Assembly: GCF_000153045.1 (NCBI RefSeq)
Contig: NZ_CH724160.1
Location: forward strand, 701,499-765,498
Reading direction: 5' to 3'
Length of the DNA stretch: 64,000 bases
Source of the DNA: Synechococcus sp. WH 5701
GTDB taxonomy: Bacteria > Cyanobacteriota > Cyanobacteriia > PCC-6307 > Cyanobiaceae
Within the stretch, counting starts at the first letter, position 1. Every line of letters starts with the position of its first letter. Position numbers and translations under genes: made by a program. The notes beneath the pieces were generated by a model. It saw nothing but the letters and a program-made list of their open reading frames with translations, was not told the DNA's origin and made no database searches. This document shows, piece by piece, positions 8,193 through 17,290 of this stretch.

Positions 8193-10004
8193 GTGCCCGA
8201 TCCGGATCAGCTGAACGACTTCCTAGAAGCCCTGGAACAGGCCGGCAGCCCCGCCAGAAACCCCGCCCTTCGGGAGGTGCTCGGCTGGGATGAACCCCTC
8301 TACGAAGAGGTGAAGGCGGCTCTGGTGGCCAAGGGAATCGTGTCGCGTGGAAGGGGTCGCAGTGACAGCGTGTCTCTGGTGGGCGCCGAGCCGGTGGCCC
8401 AGGCGGCGGCACCTGCCAGCAACGGCCGCAAGGCCAAGGCCTCCGGCAACGGCACCGCCAACCTCGGCTTCGAGGCCAAGCTCTGGCTCACGGCCGACAA
8501 GCTGCGCAACAACATGGACGCGGCCGAGTACAAGCACGTGGTGCTTGGCCTGATCTTCCTCAAGTACATCTCCGACAGCTTCGAAGAGCACCGCGCCAAG
8601 CTGCTGGCCGGCGAGGGCGACTACGAGGGAGCCAACCCGGAAGACCCCGACGAGTACAAGGCCGAGAACGTGTTCTGGGTGCCGGCCGAAGCCCGCTGGA
8701 GCCACCTGCAGGCCAACGCCAAGCAATCCACGATCGGCAAGCTGGTGGACGACGCCATGGTGGCGATCGAGCGCGACAACCCGCGCCTCAAGGGGGTGCT
8801 GCCGAAGGACTATGCCCGTCCCGCCCTCGACAAGCAGCGGTTGGGGGAGCTGATCGATGTGATCGCCACGATCGAACTCACCGCCGCGAGCGAGGGCGAA
8901 CAAACCCATCGCTCGGTGGATCTGCTGGGCCGGGTGTACGAATACTTCCTCACCCGCTTTGCGTCAGCCGAGGGCAAGAACGGCGGCCAGTTCTACACGC
9001 CGAGCTGTGTAGTGCGCTGCCTGGTGGAGATGCTAGAGCCCTACAAGGGCCGCATCTACGACCCCTGCTGCGGGTCCGGCGGCATGTTTGTGCAGAGCGA
9101 GAAGTTCGTGGAAAGCCACGGCGGCAAGCTGGGCGACATCTCCATCTACGGGCAGGAGAGCAACGCCACCACCCGCCGGCTGGCGGTGATGAACCTGGCC
9201 CTGCGCGGCATCGAGGCCGATTTCGGCCCCGAGCACGCCGACAGCTTCCGCCGCGACCTGCATCCAGACCTGCGCGCGGATTACGTGCTCGCCAACCCGC
9301 CGTTCAACGATTCCGACTGGTTCCGCAAAGACGATGACGTGCGCTGGCAGTTCGGCGTGCCGCCGAAGGGCAATGCCAACTTTGCCTGGGTGCAGCACTT
9401 CATCCACCACCTGGCGCCGCAGGGCATGGCCGGCTTTGTGCTCGCCAACGGCAGCATGAGCTCCAACCAGAGCGGCGAAGGCGAGATCCGCAAAGCCCTG
9501 ATCGAGGCGGATCTGGTGGACTGCATGGTGGCGTTGCCAGGCCAGCTCTTCTACAGCACCCAGATCCCGGTATGCCTCTGGTTCCTGGCGAAGAGCAAAG
9601 CTGCCGACGGCCAACGGGGCTTCCGCGATAGGCGCGGGCACACCCTGTTCATCGATGCCCGCAAGCTCGGCACCTTGATCGATCGTGTGCATCGGGAACT
9701 GCTCGAGGCTGATCTGGCGAAGATCAGCAGCACGTACCACCGCTGGCGATGCACCAACGGCGAGGGAAGCTACGAGGATGTGCCGGGGTTCTGCAAATCG
9801 GCCACCACCGCTGAGATTGCTGCCCATGGCCACGTGCTGACGCCGGGGCGGTATGTGGGGGCGGAGGAGGTGGAAGACGACGGCGAGCCGTTTGAGGAGA
9901 AGATGCCGCGGCTGGTGGCGGAGCTGGAGGCCCAGTTTGCCGAGTCGGCGAAGCTGGAGCAGGCCATCCGAGCCAACCTGAGGGGGCTGGGTTATGGTTG
10001 TTAA
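8193..10004 (+). CDS. hsdM: Type I restriction-modification DNA methyltransferase, M subunit
   Basis: A 603-residue N6-adenine methyltransferase subunit. With HsdS it methylates the recognition site, and with HsdR it forms the restriction complex. GTG start at 8193. An N-terminal extension of about 85 residues, unusual for the family, precedes the HsdM_N helical bundle ([20 protein letters not shown]). The SAM-binding motif I is [10 protein letters not shown] (about residue 290) and the catalytic motif IV is NPPF in [11 protein letters not shown] (about 370). All motifs are intact. The stop overlaps the hsdS start by 11 bases. hsdR lies 7.3 kb downstream, separated by inserted defence genes. 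Confidence 0.95.
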   Translation: MPDPDQLNDFLEALEQAGSPARNPALREVLGWDEPLYEEVKAALVAKGIVSRGRGRSDSVSLVGAEPVAQAAAPASNGRKAKASGNGTANLGFEAKLWLTADKLRNNMDAAEYKHVVLGLIFLKYISDSFEEHRAKLLAGEGDYEGANPEDPDEYKAENVFWVPAEARWSHLQANAKQSTIGKLVDDAMVAIERDNPRLKGVLPKDYARPALDKQRLGELIDVIATIELTAASEGEQTHRSVDLLGRVYEYFLTRFASAEGKNGGQFYTPSCVVRCLVEMLEPYKGRIYDPCCGSGGMFVQSEKFVESHGGKLGDISIYGQESNATTRRLAVMNLALRGIEADFGPEHADSFRRDLHPDLRADYVLANPPFNDSDWFRKDDDVRWQFGVPPKGNANFAWVQHFIHHLAPQGMAGFVLANGSMSSNQSGEGEIRKALIEADLVDCMVALPGQLFYSTQIPVCLWFLAKSKAADGQRGFRDRRGHTLFIDARKLGTLIDRVHRELLEADLAKISSTYHRWRCTNGEGSYEDVPGFCKSATTAEIAAHGHVLTPGRYVGAEEVEDDGEPFEEKMPRLVAELEAQFAESAKLEQAIRANLRGLGYGC

Positions 10005-11436
10005 AGAGGCAGGCTTCGGAACAGGAAGAACGGGAGGGCGTGAAGCTACTACGGGAGTGATTCCCGGTCGTATTGCTCTTTCCGTTGGGTGTCCTGACCT
10101 TGAATCTCCGAAGGGCTGGACATGGACTCCCTTGAGCAGCGTTGCGCAGCTTGAAAGCGGACACACACCAAGTCGGAAGAATCCAGAGTATTGGGACGGC
10201 GGTATTCCCTGGCTTGGAATCAAGGATGCGACCGATAATCATGGACGCACGCTTTCGGACACCTATCAACATGTCAGCGCGCTAGGCCTCGAAAACTCAT
10301 CGGCTCGCCTGCTTCCAGCAAATACTGTTTGCCTTTCTCGCACCGCTTCAGTTGGGTTTGTTGTTGTTATGGGTCGCCCGATGGCGACCAGCCAAGACTT
10401 TGTGAACTGGGTTTGTGGGCCGAATATTGATCCGCATTTTTTGAAATACGTTCTACTTGCTGAGAACGAAGCTTTGTGGCGCTTTGCTAGTGGCACCACT
10501 CATCAGACGATTTATTATCCCGAAGCAAAGGCATTCCACGTTTGCCTGCCACCCCTGCCCGAGCAAAAGGCGATCGCGGCTGTGCTTGGGGCGTTGGACG
10601 ACAAGATCGAGTTGAACCGGCGGATGAACGCGACGCTGGAGAAGATGGCGCGGGCGCTGTTTCAGAGCTGGTTCGTGGATTTCGATCCTGTGCGGGCCAA
10701 GCTTGATGGGCAGCAGCCTGTTGGTCTTGATATGAGTACCGCCGCGCTCTTCCCCGAACACTTGGAAGACTCGCCGCTCGGCAAAAAGCCCAAAGGCTGG
10801 GAAGTCACTACGCTCGAAAGCGTACTAGCTGTCTTGGAAACAGGCGGTCGACCAAAAGGTGGAGTTTCTGGAATCACGAGTGGTGTCCCCAGCATTGGGG
10901 CAGAAAGCATCGTGAGTGTCGGCGTCTTCGACTTCGGCAAGACGAAGTTCGTGCCAGTCGAGTTCTATGAAGGAATGAAGAGGGGCCACATCGAGAGCCA
11001 CGACGTTCTGCTCTACAAGGACGGCGGACGCCCCGGGGAATTCGAGCCACATGTGAGTATGTTCGGCGATGGATTCCCGTTCGAGGAATGCAGCATCAAC
11101 GAGCATGTCTATCGACTGCGGAGCAACGGACTCCTTAGTCAAGAGTACCTCTACTTTTGGATGAGCTCCGAGTTCGCCCTCGCCGAGATGCGAATCAAAG
11201 GAACGGGCGTTGCCATCCCCGGCCTTAACTCGACTGCCGTCCGCTCGCTTGGCGTGCTGGTTCCACCGAAACCTGTTATGGAAGCGTTCACAAAACAAGT
11301 CGCGCCGCTAGTTACCCAAATCCTCTCCAACGCAAAGCAATCGCGGACTCTCGCCATTCTTCGCGATACGCTGCTGCCGAAGCTGCTGAGCGGTGAGTTG
11401 AGTTTCCTGCCCGACAGAGCTACACCATGCAGCTGA
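9994..11436 (+). CDS. hsdS: Type I restriction specificity subunit
   Basis: A 480-residue HsdS with two target-recognition domains at about residues 40-180 and 265-420. A central conserved helix region ([20 protein letters not shown], then [20 protein letters not shown]) and a C-terminal one ([20 protein letters not shown]) separate and follow them. It sets the DNA sequence recognised by the M and R subunits. The coding sequence is visibly less G+C-rich than hsdM, especially in the recognition domains, consistent with replacement of specificity by transfer. The start overlaps hsdM; the stop overlaps gajA by ten bases. Confidence 0.93.
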   Translation: MVVKEAGFGTGRTGGREATTGVIPGRIALSVGCPDLESPKGWTWTPLSSVAQLESGHTPSRKNPEYWDGGIPWLGIKDATDNHGRTLSDTYQHVSALGLENSSARLLPANTVCLSRTASVGFVVVMGRPMATSQDFVNWVCGPNIDPHFLKYVLLAENEALWRFASGTTHQTIYYPEAKAFHVCLPPLPEQKAIAAVLGALDDKIELNRRMNATLEKMARALFQSWFVDFDPVRAKLDGQQPVGLDMSTAALFPEHLEDSPLGKKPKGWEVTTLESVLAVLETGGRPKGGVSGITSGVPSIGAESIVSVGVFDFGKTKFVPVEFYEGMKRGHIESHDVLLYKDGGRPGEFEPHVSMFGDGFPFEECSINEHVYRLRSNGLLSQEYLYFWMSSEFALAEMRIKGTGVAIPGLNSTAVRSLGVLVPPKPVMEAFTKQVAPLVTQILSNAKQSRTLAILRDTLLPKLLSGELSFLPDRATPCS

Positions 11437-13133
11437 CCAAAATCGCGATCAAAAACTTTCGTGGAATCGAGGAACTCGAAATTGATCTTGCACCATGCAC
11501 TGTCCTTATCGGCGAGAATAATACAGGTAAGACAAGTATTCTGGAAGCCATTTACACGTGCTTAAGCCGGAACTTGGCACGCAAGGTGGTTCCATTTGGG
11601 GATTATGATTTCCACCTCACGGCGGCCATGCCAGACCCTAGCTCTTCGCCGCCAATAGAACTTAACTTTACGTTTGTCGAGTCAGAGGAAGGTGAATGGC
11701 CGGATGCAATAGTCCAAGCCTTCGACAAGGCTTATCAAGCACGTGCTGATAACAGGCTGGAAATTCGCTTTCGGGTCGTTGCTGCTTACGATCCTGCCTC
11801 GAAGGACTTCTTTCTCGATTGGACCTTTCGGGACCTGGCTGATAACGAATTGACAGGAGCTAAAAGTCCGCAACTTGTAAGAGAGCTTCAGCAACTCAAC
11901 CCAGTGTTCTTTTTGGCTGCTGTAAGGGACGCGGGCCATCACTTCCAGGGACGCTCTCAGTTTTGGGGATCCTTTACGAAGAATCCGCAGATCGATGACG
12001 CCACTCGTGCTGAACTAGAAGAGCAGATTGAAGCAATCAATCAGATAATTCTCGATTCACATACGCCGTTTGACGAGGTGAAGACTCAAGTCGCGAAGAC
12101 TGGCAGACTGGTTCCATTGGCTTCGACAGATCTCGTAAGTGTAGAGGCAATTCCAGCGCGCATATTCGACATGCTGAACAAGACGCAGGTAAAGCTTGCG
12201 GCAAGAGGCGGAGCAAAGTTGCCTATCACCCAGCATGGAGCAGGAACGCAGAGCCTTTCGGTGTTGTTCCTTTTCGAAGCGTTTCTCAATTCACGGCTGG
12301 CTGAAGCGTACGATCCAGATTCGGAACCACTACTTACTCTTGAGGAACCCGAGTCGCATCTTCATCCGTCTGCGGTGCGATCGCTGTGGCAAGTGCTGAG
12401 TGGGATCAGGGGCCAGAAGATTATTGCGACCCATTCTGGCGAATTGATTGCCGCCGTCCCTTTGCACTCTATTAGACGCTTGGCGCGGAAAGCCGGGAAG
12501 GTTGAAGTTTTTCAGGTGAATGAAGGCACGCTCAGTCCCGACGACGAACGTAAGATCAACTACCATGTTAGAGCTAAACGTGGGAATCTGCTTTTCGCCA
12601 AATCGTGGCTGCTCGTGGAGGGTGAGAGCGAGTTTTGGTTTCTACCTGAAGCTGCACGTCTTCTCGACTTAGATCTCGAACTCGAGGGAGTGTGTTGCGT
12701 CGAGTTCGCCCAGTGCGGTCTCGCTCCCCTAATCAAGCTTGCAACTGAGCTTGGTATTGAGTGGCACGTTTTCGCGGATGGAGATCCCGCTGGACAGAGA
12801 TACGCAACAGTCGCGCGGGGATTACTCGGTGCAACACCTGAAGCCCAGAGGCTCACCCTCTTGGCAGAGAAAGACATTGAGCACGCCATGTGGTCTCATG
12901 GGTACTCAGCCGTTTACGACTCAGCTGTTGGTGCTCCGCAACGGGCCAACATCACAGCTATCCCTGGTACTCCCGATTATACTGAGCAGACAATCCGCAT
13001 GGCGATTAGCTCAACCTCTAAACCACACCTCGCAATCGAGGCTGTGGAAGCTGCCCGGCAGGCAGGCTCGCCGGGCCTTCCTGCCGCGATTGAAACCGCA
13101 ATTACAACAGCTGTGAACAACGCGCGACTATGA
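11427..13133 (+). CDS. gajA: Gabija endonuclease GajA (OLD-family ATPase with TOPRIM)
   Basis: A 568-residue protein with the length and layout of GajA. An ABC-type ATPase domain has Walker A GENNTGKTS (residues 29-37), a signature region HGAGTQSLSVL, Walker B LLTLEEPESHLHP (about 302-312) and the switch His in ATHSGE. A C-terminal TOPRIM nuclease domain follows, with the Glu motif LLVEGESEFWFL (about 396-407) and the acidic pair in FADGDPAGQ (about 448). GajA is a sequence-specific nicking endonuclease controlled by nucleotide levels. The immediate overlap with a UvrD-like helicase gene (four bases) defines Gabija. Less G+C than the flanking genes, which indicates transfer. A solitary OLD nuclease is ruled out by the partner. 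Confidence 0.88.
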   Translation: MQLTKIAIKNFRGIEELEIDLAPCTVLIGENNTGKTSILEAIYTCLSRNLARKVVPFGDYDFHLTAAMPDPSSSPPIELNFTFVESEEGEWPDAIVQAFDKAYQARADNRLEIRFRVVAAYDPASKDFFLDWTFRDLADNELTGAKSPQLVRELQQLNPVFFLAAVRDAGHHFQGRSQFWGSFTKNPQIDDATRAELEEQIEAINQIILDSHTPFDEVKTQVAKTGRLVPLASTDLVSVEAIPARIFDMLNKTQVKLAARGGAKLPITQHGAGTQSLSVLFLFEAFLNSRLAEAYDPDSEPLLTLEEPESHLHPSAVRSLWQVLSGIRGQKIIATHSGELIAAVPLHSIRRLARKAGKVEVFQVNEGTLSPDDERKINYHVRAKRGNLLFAKSWLLVEGESEFWFLPEAARLLDLDLELEGVCCVEFAQCGLAPLIKLATELGIEWHVFADGDPAGQRYATVARGLLGATPEAQRLTLLAEKDIEHAMWSHGYSAVYDSAVGAPQRANITAIPGTPDYTEQTIRMAISSTSKPHLAIEAVEAARQAGSPGLPAAIETAITTAVNNARL

Positions 13134-15043
13134 GCATCGACCTCTCATCACTCAACGAGAGGCAACTTGAAGCCGTTCGGTGGAATGAGGGGCCTTTACT
13201 CGTCCTTGCCGGTCCCGGTTCAGGAAAGACTCGCGTGTTGACTTACCGTATCGCACGCCTACTCAACGATACAGCTGGCGAGCGCTTCAGAATCCTTGGC
13301 GTGACTTTCACGAATAAGGCGGCGGGGGAAATGAGATCTCGATTAGAAGGCCTACTGGATGTCAGCAAAGATCGGGCGCTCCTGACAACTTTCCACTCTT
13401 TTGCGGCAGAGATCTTGCGGCAGCATGGACATTACATTGGTCTTAGGCCAGACTTCACGATTCTGGTTGAACAGGCGGACCGTGAGGCAGTAGCCACTGA
13501 GGCGATGAAAATGCTCAGTGAGGATGTCGCGGATACAATCCCAGGAGCGTCTAATGCTTTACCACTTATTGATAAGATGCTTGCAGAGTGCTCGAATCCT
13601 GAGGAACTGGCCGAGAGGCTAGGCGAGCATAAGCACAAAGAGTTTCTGTCCCAGCTTTTCAATGCTTACCGTTCCAAGCTCATTAAGGGCAACCACTTGG
13701 ATTTTGCGTCCCTTATCGGCATGGCGGCACAACTTCTCGAAGAACGCCCAGCAATCGCAAGGCAGTTTCAACGTGTTTATCGCTACATATGTGTAGATGA
13801 GTTCCAGGACACAAATAAGACCCAATTTAGGCTCCTCTGCTCACTCGTTCCGGAAGAGAGGCCAAATCTGTTCGTTGTGGCAGATGATGATCAACTAATT
13901 TACCAGTGGAACGGAGCCAATCCCAAGCGCCTCCAGGAGCTTCAGAATCGCTTCTCGGTGGAGATTGTGCAGTTGCCTGAGAACTATCGCTGCCCGCCAG
14001 CTGTGATTGAGTTGGCAAATAATTTAATTATCCACAATCTGGACCGCTCTGCCGGCAAGGAGCGCCTCAGAGCACATAAGGTTTCAACGGCTGATACCCA
14101 TTTAAGAGTATTCTACTTTGGTGATTTCAGGCAAGAAGTCGAATGGGTGGTTGACGAGTTGAAGAAAACTCCTCCTGACAGCCGTAACAGCACCGTCGTT
14201 CTTGGTAGAAGTAAAAAGCTTTTGGACGCTGTGATTACAGAGTGCAAGCAGCAAGGCTTTCCTGCATACATCTCCATACGCAAAAGTCAGTTTATCAGTG
14301 CGCCTGTCACTTGGCTGCACGCGGCATTAAGACTTGCAAATGCAAGGCAGGACAGAGAACAGCTTCGAAGAGTCTGCAAAGCTTTCTTCTCCCTAGAAGG
14401 GAATAATATTAGGGTAGAAGATGTAGTAGCGACATCCTCATTCCAGGGTGGGGACTATCTTCGCGGCTGGCTTGAAGCCGCACTAGATCAGCAAACTGTT
14501 TCAGTTGCCACGCGCGGTTTTCTTGAGCACATGAAGAACACTCTGCTCGAGCGGCTCAATCACTGGCTATTCATCGATTCCGCATTCCGGTGGCTTGATG
14601 CAATTCAGAATCAGCCCGCCGCCACGGATAATGCCTTCGATGAGTATCAGGTGGAAAAGGATGTCTGGTTCTTATTGCAACAGGAGGTAATCCAGCAGTA
14701 CGGAAAAGACGAGGTAAGCCTTCACTCTCTGCTTCAAGAGTTTGATCTACGGTCAAAAGAGGCCCCGCCACCCAAGGACGCAGTGCGCTGTATGACAATA
14801 CACAGTTCAAAGGGCTTAGAGTTTAAGCGTGTTTATCTCCTGGGCTTGGTTGAGGACCAGCTTCCGAGTTGGGCGGCCAGAAAGAAAGGCGATGATAGCT
14901 TTGAAATGAGCGAGGAGCGCAGAAACTGTTTTGTCGCCATTACACGAGCAGAAGAAGAGCTTATCTTGTCTTACTCAGATAGATACTTTGGATATCCAAA
15001 GACTCCGTCGCGCTTCCTTACCGAAATGGGAATCAAGATATAG
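13130..15043 (+). CDS. gajB: Gabija helicase GajB (UvrD/REP-like)
   Basis: A 637-residue superfamily 1A helicase. Motif I is LAGPGSGKTRVLTYRIA (residues 27-43), motif Ia TFTNKAAGEMRSRL, motif II DEFQDTN (about 223-229), motif III DDDQLIYQWNGA, motif IV LPENYRCP, motif V TIHSSKGLEFKRVYLLGL (about 555) and motif VI FVAITRAEEELILSYS. In Gabija, GajB is thought to sense DNA ends or termini and act with GajA in a complex. It is somewhat longer than the best-known GajB. All helicase motifs are complete. It is coupled to gajA and lies inside the type I restriction operon. Confidence 0.86.
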   Translation: MSIDLSSLNERQLEAVRWNEGPLLVLAGPGSGKTRVLTYRIARLLNDTAGERFRILGVTFTNKAAGEMRSRLEGLLDVSKDRALLTTFHSFAAEILRQHGHYIGLRPDFTILVEQADREAVATEAMKMLSEDVADTIPGASNALPLIDKMLAECSNPEELAERLGEHKHKEFLSQLFNAYRSKLIKGNHLDFASLIGMAAQLLEERPAIARQFQRVYRYICVDEFQDTNKTQFRLLCSLVPEERPNLFVVADDDQLIYQWNGANPKRLQELQNRFSVEIVQLPENYRCPPAVIELANNLIIHNLDRSAGKERLRAHKVSTADTHLRVFYFGDFRQEVEWVVDELKKTPPDSRNSTVVLGRSKKLLDAVITECKQQGFPAYISIRKSQFISAPVTWLHAALRLANARQDREQLRRVCKAFFSLEGNNIRVEDVVATSSFQGGDYLRGWLEAALDQQTVSVATRGFLEHMKNTLLERLNHWLFIDSAFRWLDAIQNQPAATDNAFDEYQVEKDVWFLLQQEVIQQYGKDEVSLHSLLQEFDLRSKEAPPPKDAVRCMTIHSSKGLEFKRVYLLGLVEDQLPSWAARKKGDDSFEMSEERRNCFVAITRAEEELILSYSDRYFGYPKTPSRFLTEMGIKI

Positions 15044-15135
15044 CCAAGAACTACTCTCTTTCGCTTTTCCTCCAAGCGACCTAATCCTGTTTTGTTCAGG
15101 ATTTGATGTGCTCGCTAACCACCAGCCCCCGGTAA

Positions 15136-15597
15136 ATTCATCCCACGCCCAGACGCCGTTTTTGGCTCAGCTCCCCGATTTTGGTCCTCAGCTCCCCGAT
15201 TTTGGTCCTCAGCTCCCCGAATTTGACTCCCAGCTCCCGGAATTTGGCCGAGCAGCGAGACCCTGACCGCTGCTTGTTCTCAGAGCAGCTGCCTGTCGTG
15301 GATGATCTGGAGGCACTCTCCAAAGCGTTCTGCTCGCGTCTCGAAGCGATGGCCTCGGAGCCCCGAGCCAAGGGCAAGGTCGATCGTCAGGTGCTCATCG
15401 ATGTCGTGATGAGCCTTTGCCAGGTGCGGTTAACCACGCTGCGTTGCCTGGCGGAGCTGGTGAACCGGAAACCAGACACTCTCCGGGACCAGTACCTCAA
15501 AACGCTCTACCGCCAGCGGCAGTTGAACCTTGCCTTCCCGAAAACGCCCAACCACGAGCGCCAGGCCTACACAACCGACAAGCTGTCCACTCCATGA
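15136..15597 (+). pseudogene. C-terminal remnant of an AlbA_2-type ATP-binding / winged-helix protein
   Basis: The frame is open from just after a stop at 15133-15135 but has no good start; only a TTG occurs at 15181. The N-terminal part is a repeated linker (SSPILVLSSPNLTPSSRNLA), like the short serine-rich repeats that link the two domains of AlbA_2/divergent-AAA proteins. The rest matches their C-terminal winged helix (LAELVNRKPDTLRDQYLKTL, then LAFPKTPNHERQAY). The AlbA_2 domain itself is gone. The stop overlaps the start of the GIY-YIG gene (ATGA). It could still be translated as a small DNA-binding protein. Confidence 0.6.
15168..15251 (+). repeat. Four tandem 21-bp repeats in a serine-rich linker
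   Basis: Four successive 21-bp units begin CAGCTCC(C), with core CCGATTTTGGTCCT in the first two and diverged in the last two. They encode seven-residue linker repeats in the remnant above. The unit length divisible by three indicates growth as coding sequence. No spacers are present, so it is not a CRISPR. Confidence 0.75.
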
Positions 15598-16478
15598 CCA
15601 CTCCCCGCCCTTTCGCCCTGCGCTTGTTCGTGCCCTCCGGGCTGCCGGAGGGCATGCGAATCGTGGAGAAGACGAACTGGAGCGGCATCGGTTATGTGAT
15701 CCCTCGCTCCCAGCTAAAGGAGTTCACCCAGCGCCCGGAGGCCGGTCGTCCTGGCGTGTACGTGCTCACGGGTCCCGACCCTGAGGACGGCGGCGCCGAC
15801 CTCGCGTACATCGGCGAGGCCGACCCCCTCGGGCGGCGCCTGGAGCAGCACCAGGCCAAGGAGTTCTGGACCACGGCCTACGCCTTCACCTCCAAGGACG
15901 GCTACCTCAACAAGGCCCACGCCCAGCACCTGGAGGCCCGGCTGATCGGCCTGGCCCAGGCGGCCAAGCGCTGCCGGCTGGAGAACGTGGTGCAGGGCCA
16001 TGCTGTGAACCTGGCCGAGATGGACCGCGCTGAGGCCGAAGGCTTCCTGGAGGAAGTGCTGGTCTGCTTTCCGGTGCTGGGGCTCAGGGCCTTCGAGCAG
16101 CCGCCCACCTTCCCCTCCAGCAACCCCAGCAACCTCTTCTTCCTAAGTGGTCCGGAAGCCGAGGGCCGGGGATACGAGTCTCCTAACGGGTTCACCGTTC
16201 TCAAGGGGGCCAAGGGGCGCCGTGACTTCGTCGCCAGCTCTCCCGACGGCCTGATGCGCACGCGGGAGCAACTCATCCAGCAGGGCGTCCTCGCGAAGCA
16301 GGACAACCAGGTGGAACTGCTCCAGGACTACGAGTTCAAGTCTCCCTCCCAGGCGGCGGGGCTCTTACTCGCCCGCAGTGCCAACGGCAGGCTCGAATGG
16401 AAGGATGCCGCCGGGATCACCCTCAAGGAGCACCAGGAGCTGGCGGCGGCGGCGGCCTCCGCAGACGCTGAGCCGTAA
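15594..16478 (+). CDS. GIY-YIG nuclease domain protein with DUF4357 C-terminus
   Basis: 294 residues from ATG 15594, which overlaps the stop of the preceding remnant. The GIY-YIG core covers about residues 45-150: GVYVLTG followed by LAYIGEADPLGRRLEQH with the catalytic Arg, and HLEARLIGLAQ with the metal-binding Glu. The C-terminal part (SPNGFTVLKGAKGRRDF, then SPSQAAGLLLARSANG) is the DUF4357 substrate-recognition-like domain often found in such stand-alone nucleases. Within a type I restriction locus it probably adds another nuclease-based defence activity, although its target is unknown. It is followed by a terminator-like hairpin. Confidence 0.85.
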   Translation: MTTPRPFALRLFVPSGLPEGMRIVEKTNWSGIGYVIPRSQLKEFTQRPEAGRPGVYVLTGPDPEDGGADLAYIGEADPLGRRLEQHQAKEFWTTAYAFTSKDGYLNKAHAQHLEARLIGLAQAAKRCRLENVVQGHAVNLAEMDRAEAEGFLEEVLVCFPVLGLRAFEQPPTFPSSNPSNLFFLSGPEAEGRGYESPNGFTVLKGAKGRRDFVASSPDGLMRTREQLIQQGVLAKQDNQVELLQDYEFKSPSQAAGLLLARSANGRLEWKDAAGITLKEHQELAAAAASADAEP

Positions 16479-16509
16479 GGGCCAAGCTTGAACTTGCTAT
16501 GTCCATCAA

Positions 16510-16531
16510 CCCAGCCCTCCGATGGGCTGGG
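16510..16531 (+). terminator. Terminator-like hairpin after the GIY-YIG gene
   Basis: A perfect 8-bp stem, CCCAGCCC (16510-16517) with GGGCTGGG (16524-16531), and a 6-base loop, 32 bases after the stop. No T-tract follows, so factor-independent termination is uncertain. If it acts, the Gabija block and the following TA pair plus hsdR are separate transcripts. Confidence 0.5.
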
Positions 16532-16585
16532 GATTGCATGGCAAGGCTGATGACATCAGGCACACAGCGTCGCTAGGCTTGGCTG

Positions 16586-16879
16586 ATGAAGCCCTTCGCA
16601 TGGAGACCAGAGAAAAATGCTCAACTCCTGGCCGAGCGGCGGCTGTGCTTCGAGGCGGTGGTGGTGGCGATCGAGGCCGGCGATCTGCTCGACGTGTTGG
16701 AGCACCCCAACCCGCAGCGCTACCCAGGGCAGCGCATTCTCGTGGTGCGCCTCCATGGCTACATCCACCTCGTGCCGATGATCGAAACCGAAGAGCACCT
16801 GTTTCTCAAAACGATCATCCCCAGCCGCAAGGCCAACCGCGTCTACAACCCATCCACGCCCCCCGGGCCTGAATCATGA
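16586..16879 (+). CDS. BrnT-like toxin
   Basis: 97 residues. The N-terminus FAWRPEKNAQLLAERR followed by FEAVVVAIEAGDLLDVLEHP, and the C-terminal strand FLKTIIPSRKANRVY, resemble the BrnT/RelE-like fold of small ribonuclease toxins. The subfamily has a long insert (PQRYPGQRILVVRLHGYIHL). The stop overlaps the start of a CopG-like antitoxin gene (ATGA), the toxin-first order typical of BrnT-BrnA. It sits between the Gabija block and hsdR. A promoter must lie in 16532-16585, but no clear box is seen. Confidence 0.65.
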   Translation: MKPFAWRPEKNAQLLAERRLCFEAVVVAIEAGDLLDVLEHPNPQRYPGQRILVVRLHGYIHLVPMIETEEHLFLKTIIPSRKANRVYNPSTPPGPES

Positions 16880-17175
16880 CCATCCCCTCTTCACCTGATC
16901 TGGAGCCTGCAGAGCAGCAGCTTCTCGCTGATTTCGAGGCCGGCGAACTGCGCAGTGTGGCCATGCCGGCTCTTCTCAGCCAGCTCCAGGAAGCAGCGAA
17001 GGCTACGGGCCTGAAAGACCAGCGGATCAACATCCGTCTCTCCAGTGCTGACCTCCAGGCCATCCGCACCCGCGCCCTGCAGGAAGGCATTCCCTATCAG
17101 ACGCTGATCAGCAGCGTGCTGCACAAGTACGTGAGCGGCACTTTGCCGGAACGTACAGAGGCAGGGCGAGATTGA
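16876..17175 (+). CDS. CopG/BrnA-like antitoxin
   Basis: 99 residues. An acidic N-terminal half ([19 protein letters not shown]) can bind the toxin. The C-terminal half, [20 protein letters not shown] with [18 protein letters not shown], is a ribbon-helix-helix DNA-binding domain of the CopG/BrnA kind. The start overlaps the toxin gene by four bases. The pair probably autoregulates. It stands 115 bases upstream of hsdR and could stabilise the island. Confidence 0.78.
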   Translation: MTIPSSPDLEPAEQQLLADFEAGELRSVAMPALLSQLQEAAKATGLKDQRINIRLSSADLQAIRTRALQEGIPYQTLISSVLHKYVSGTLPERTEAGRD

Positions 17176-17290
17176 GCTGGCAGCCTCTCACCATGTCAGC
17201 TCAACCTGGTGGAACGTCACAGATCACCGCAAGGAAGGCGAGCAGCACCCAAAGGCAACCAGTGCACATGTTGCACAGGTTGGATCCGCC

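Noticed and set aside
15168-15251. Possible CRISPR repeats
   Set aside because: The 21-bp units are directly adjacent without spacers, are a multiple of three and lie in a coding linker; no cas genes are present.
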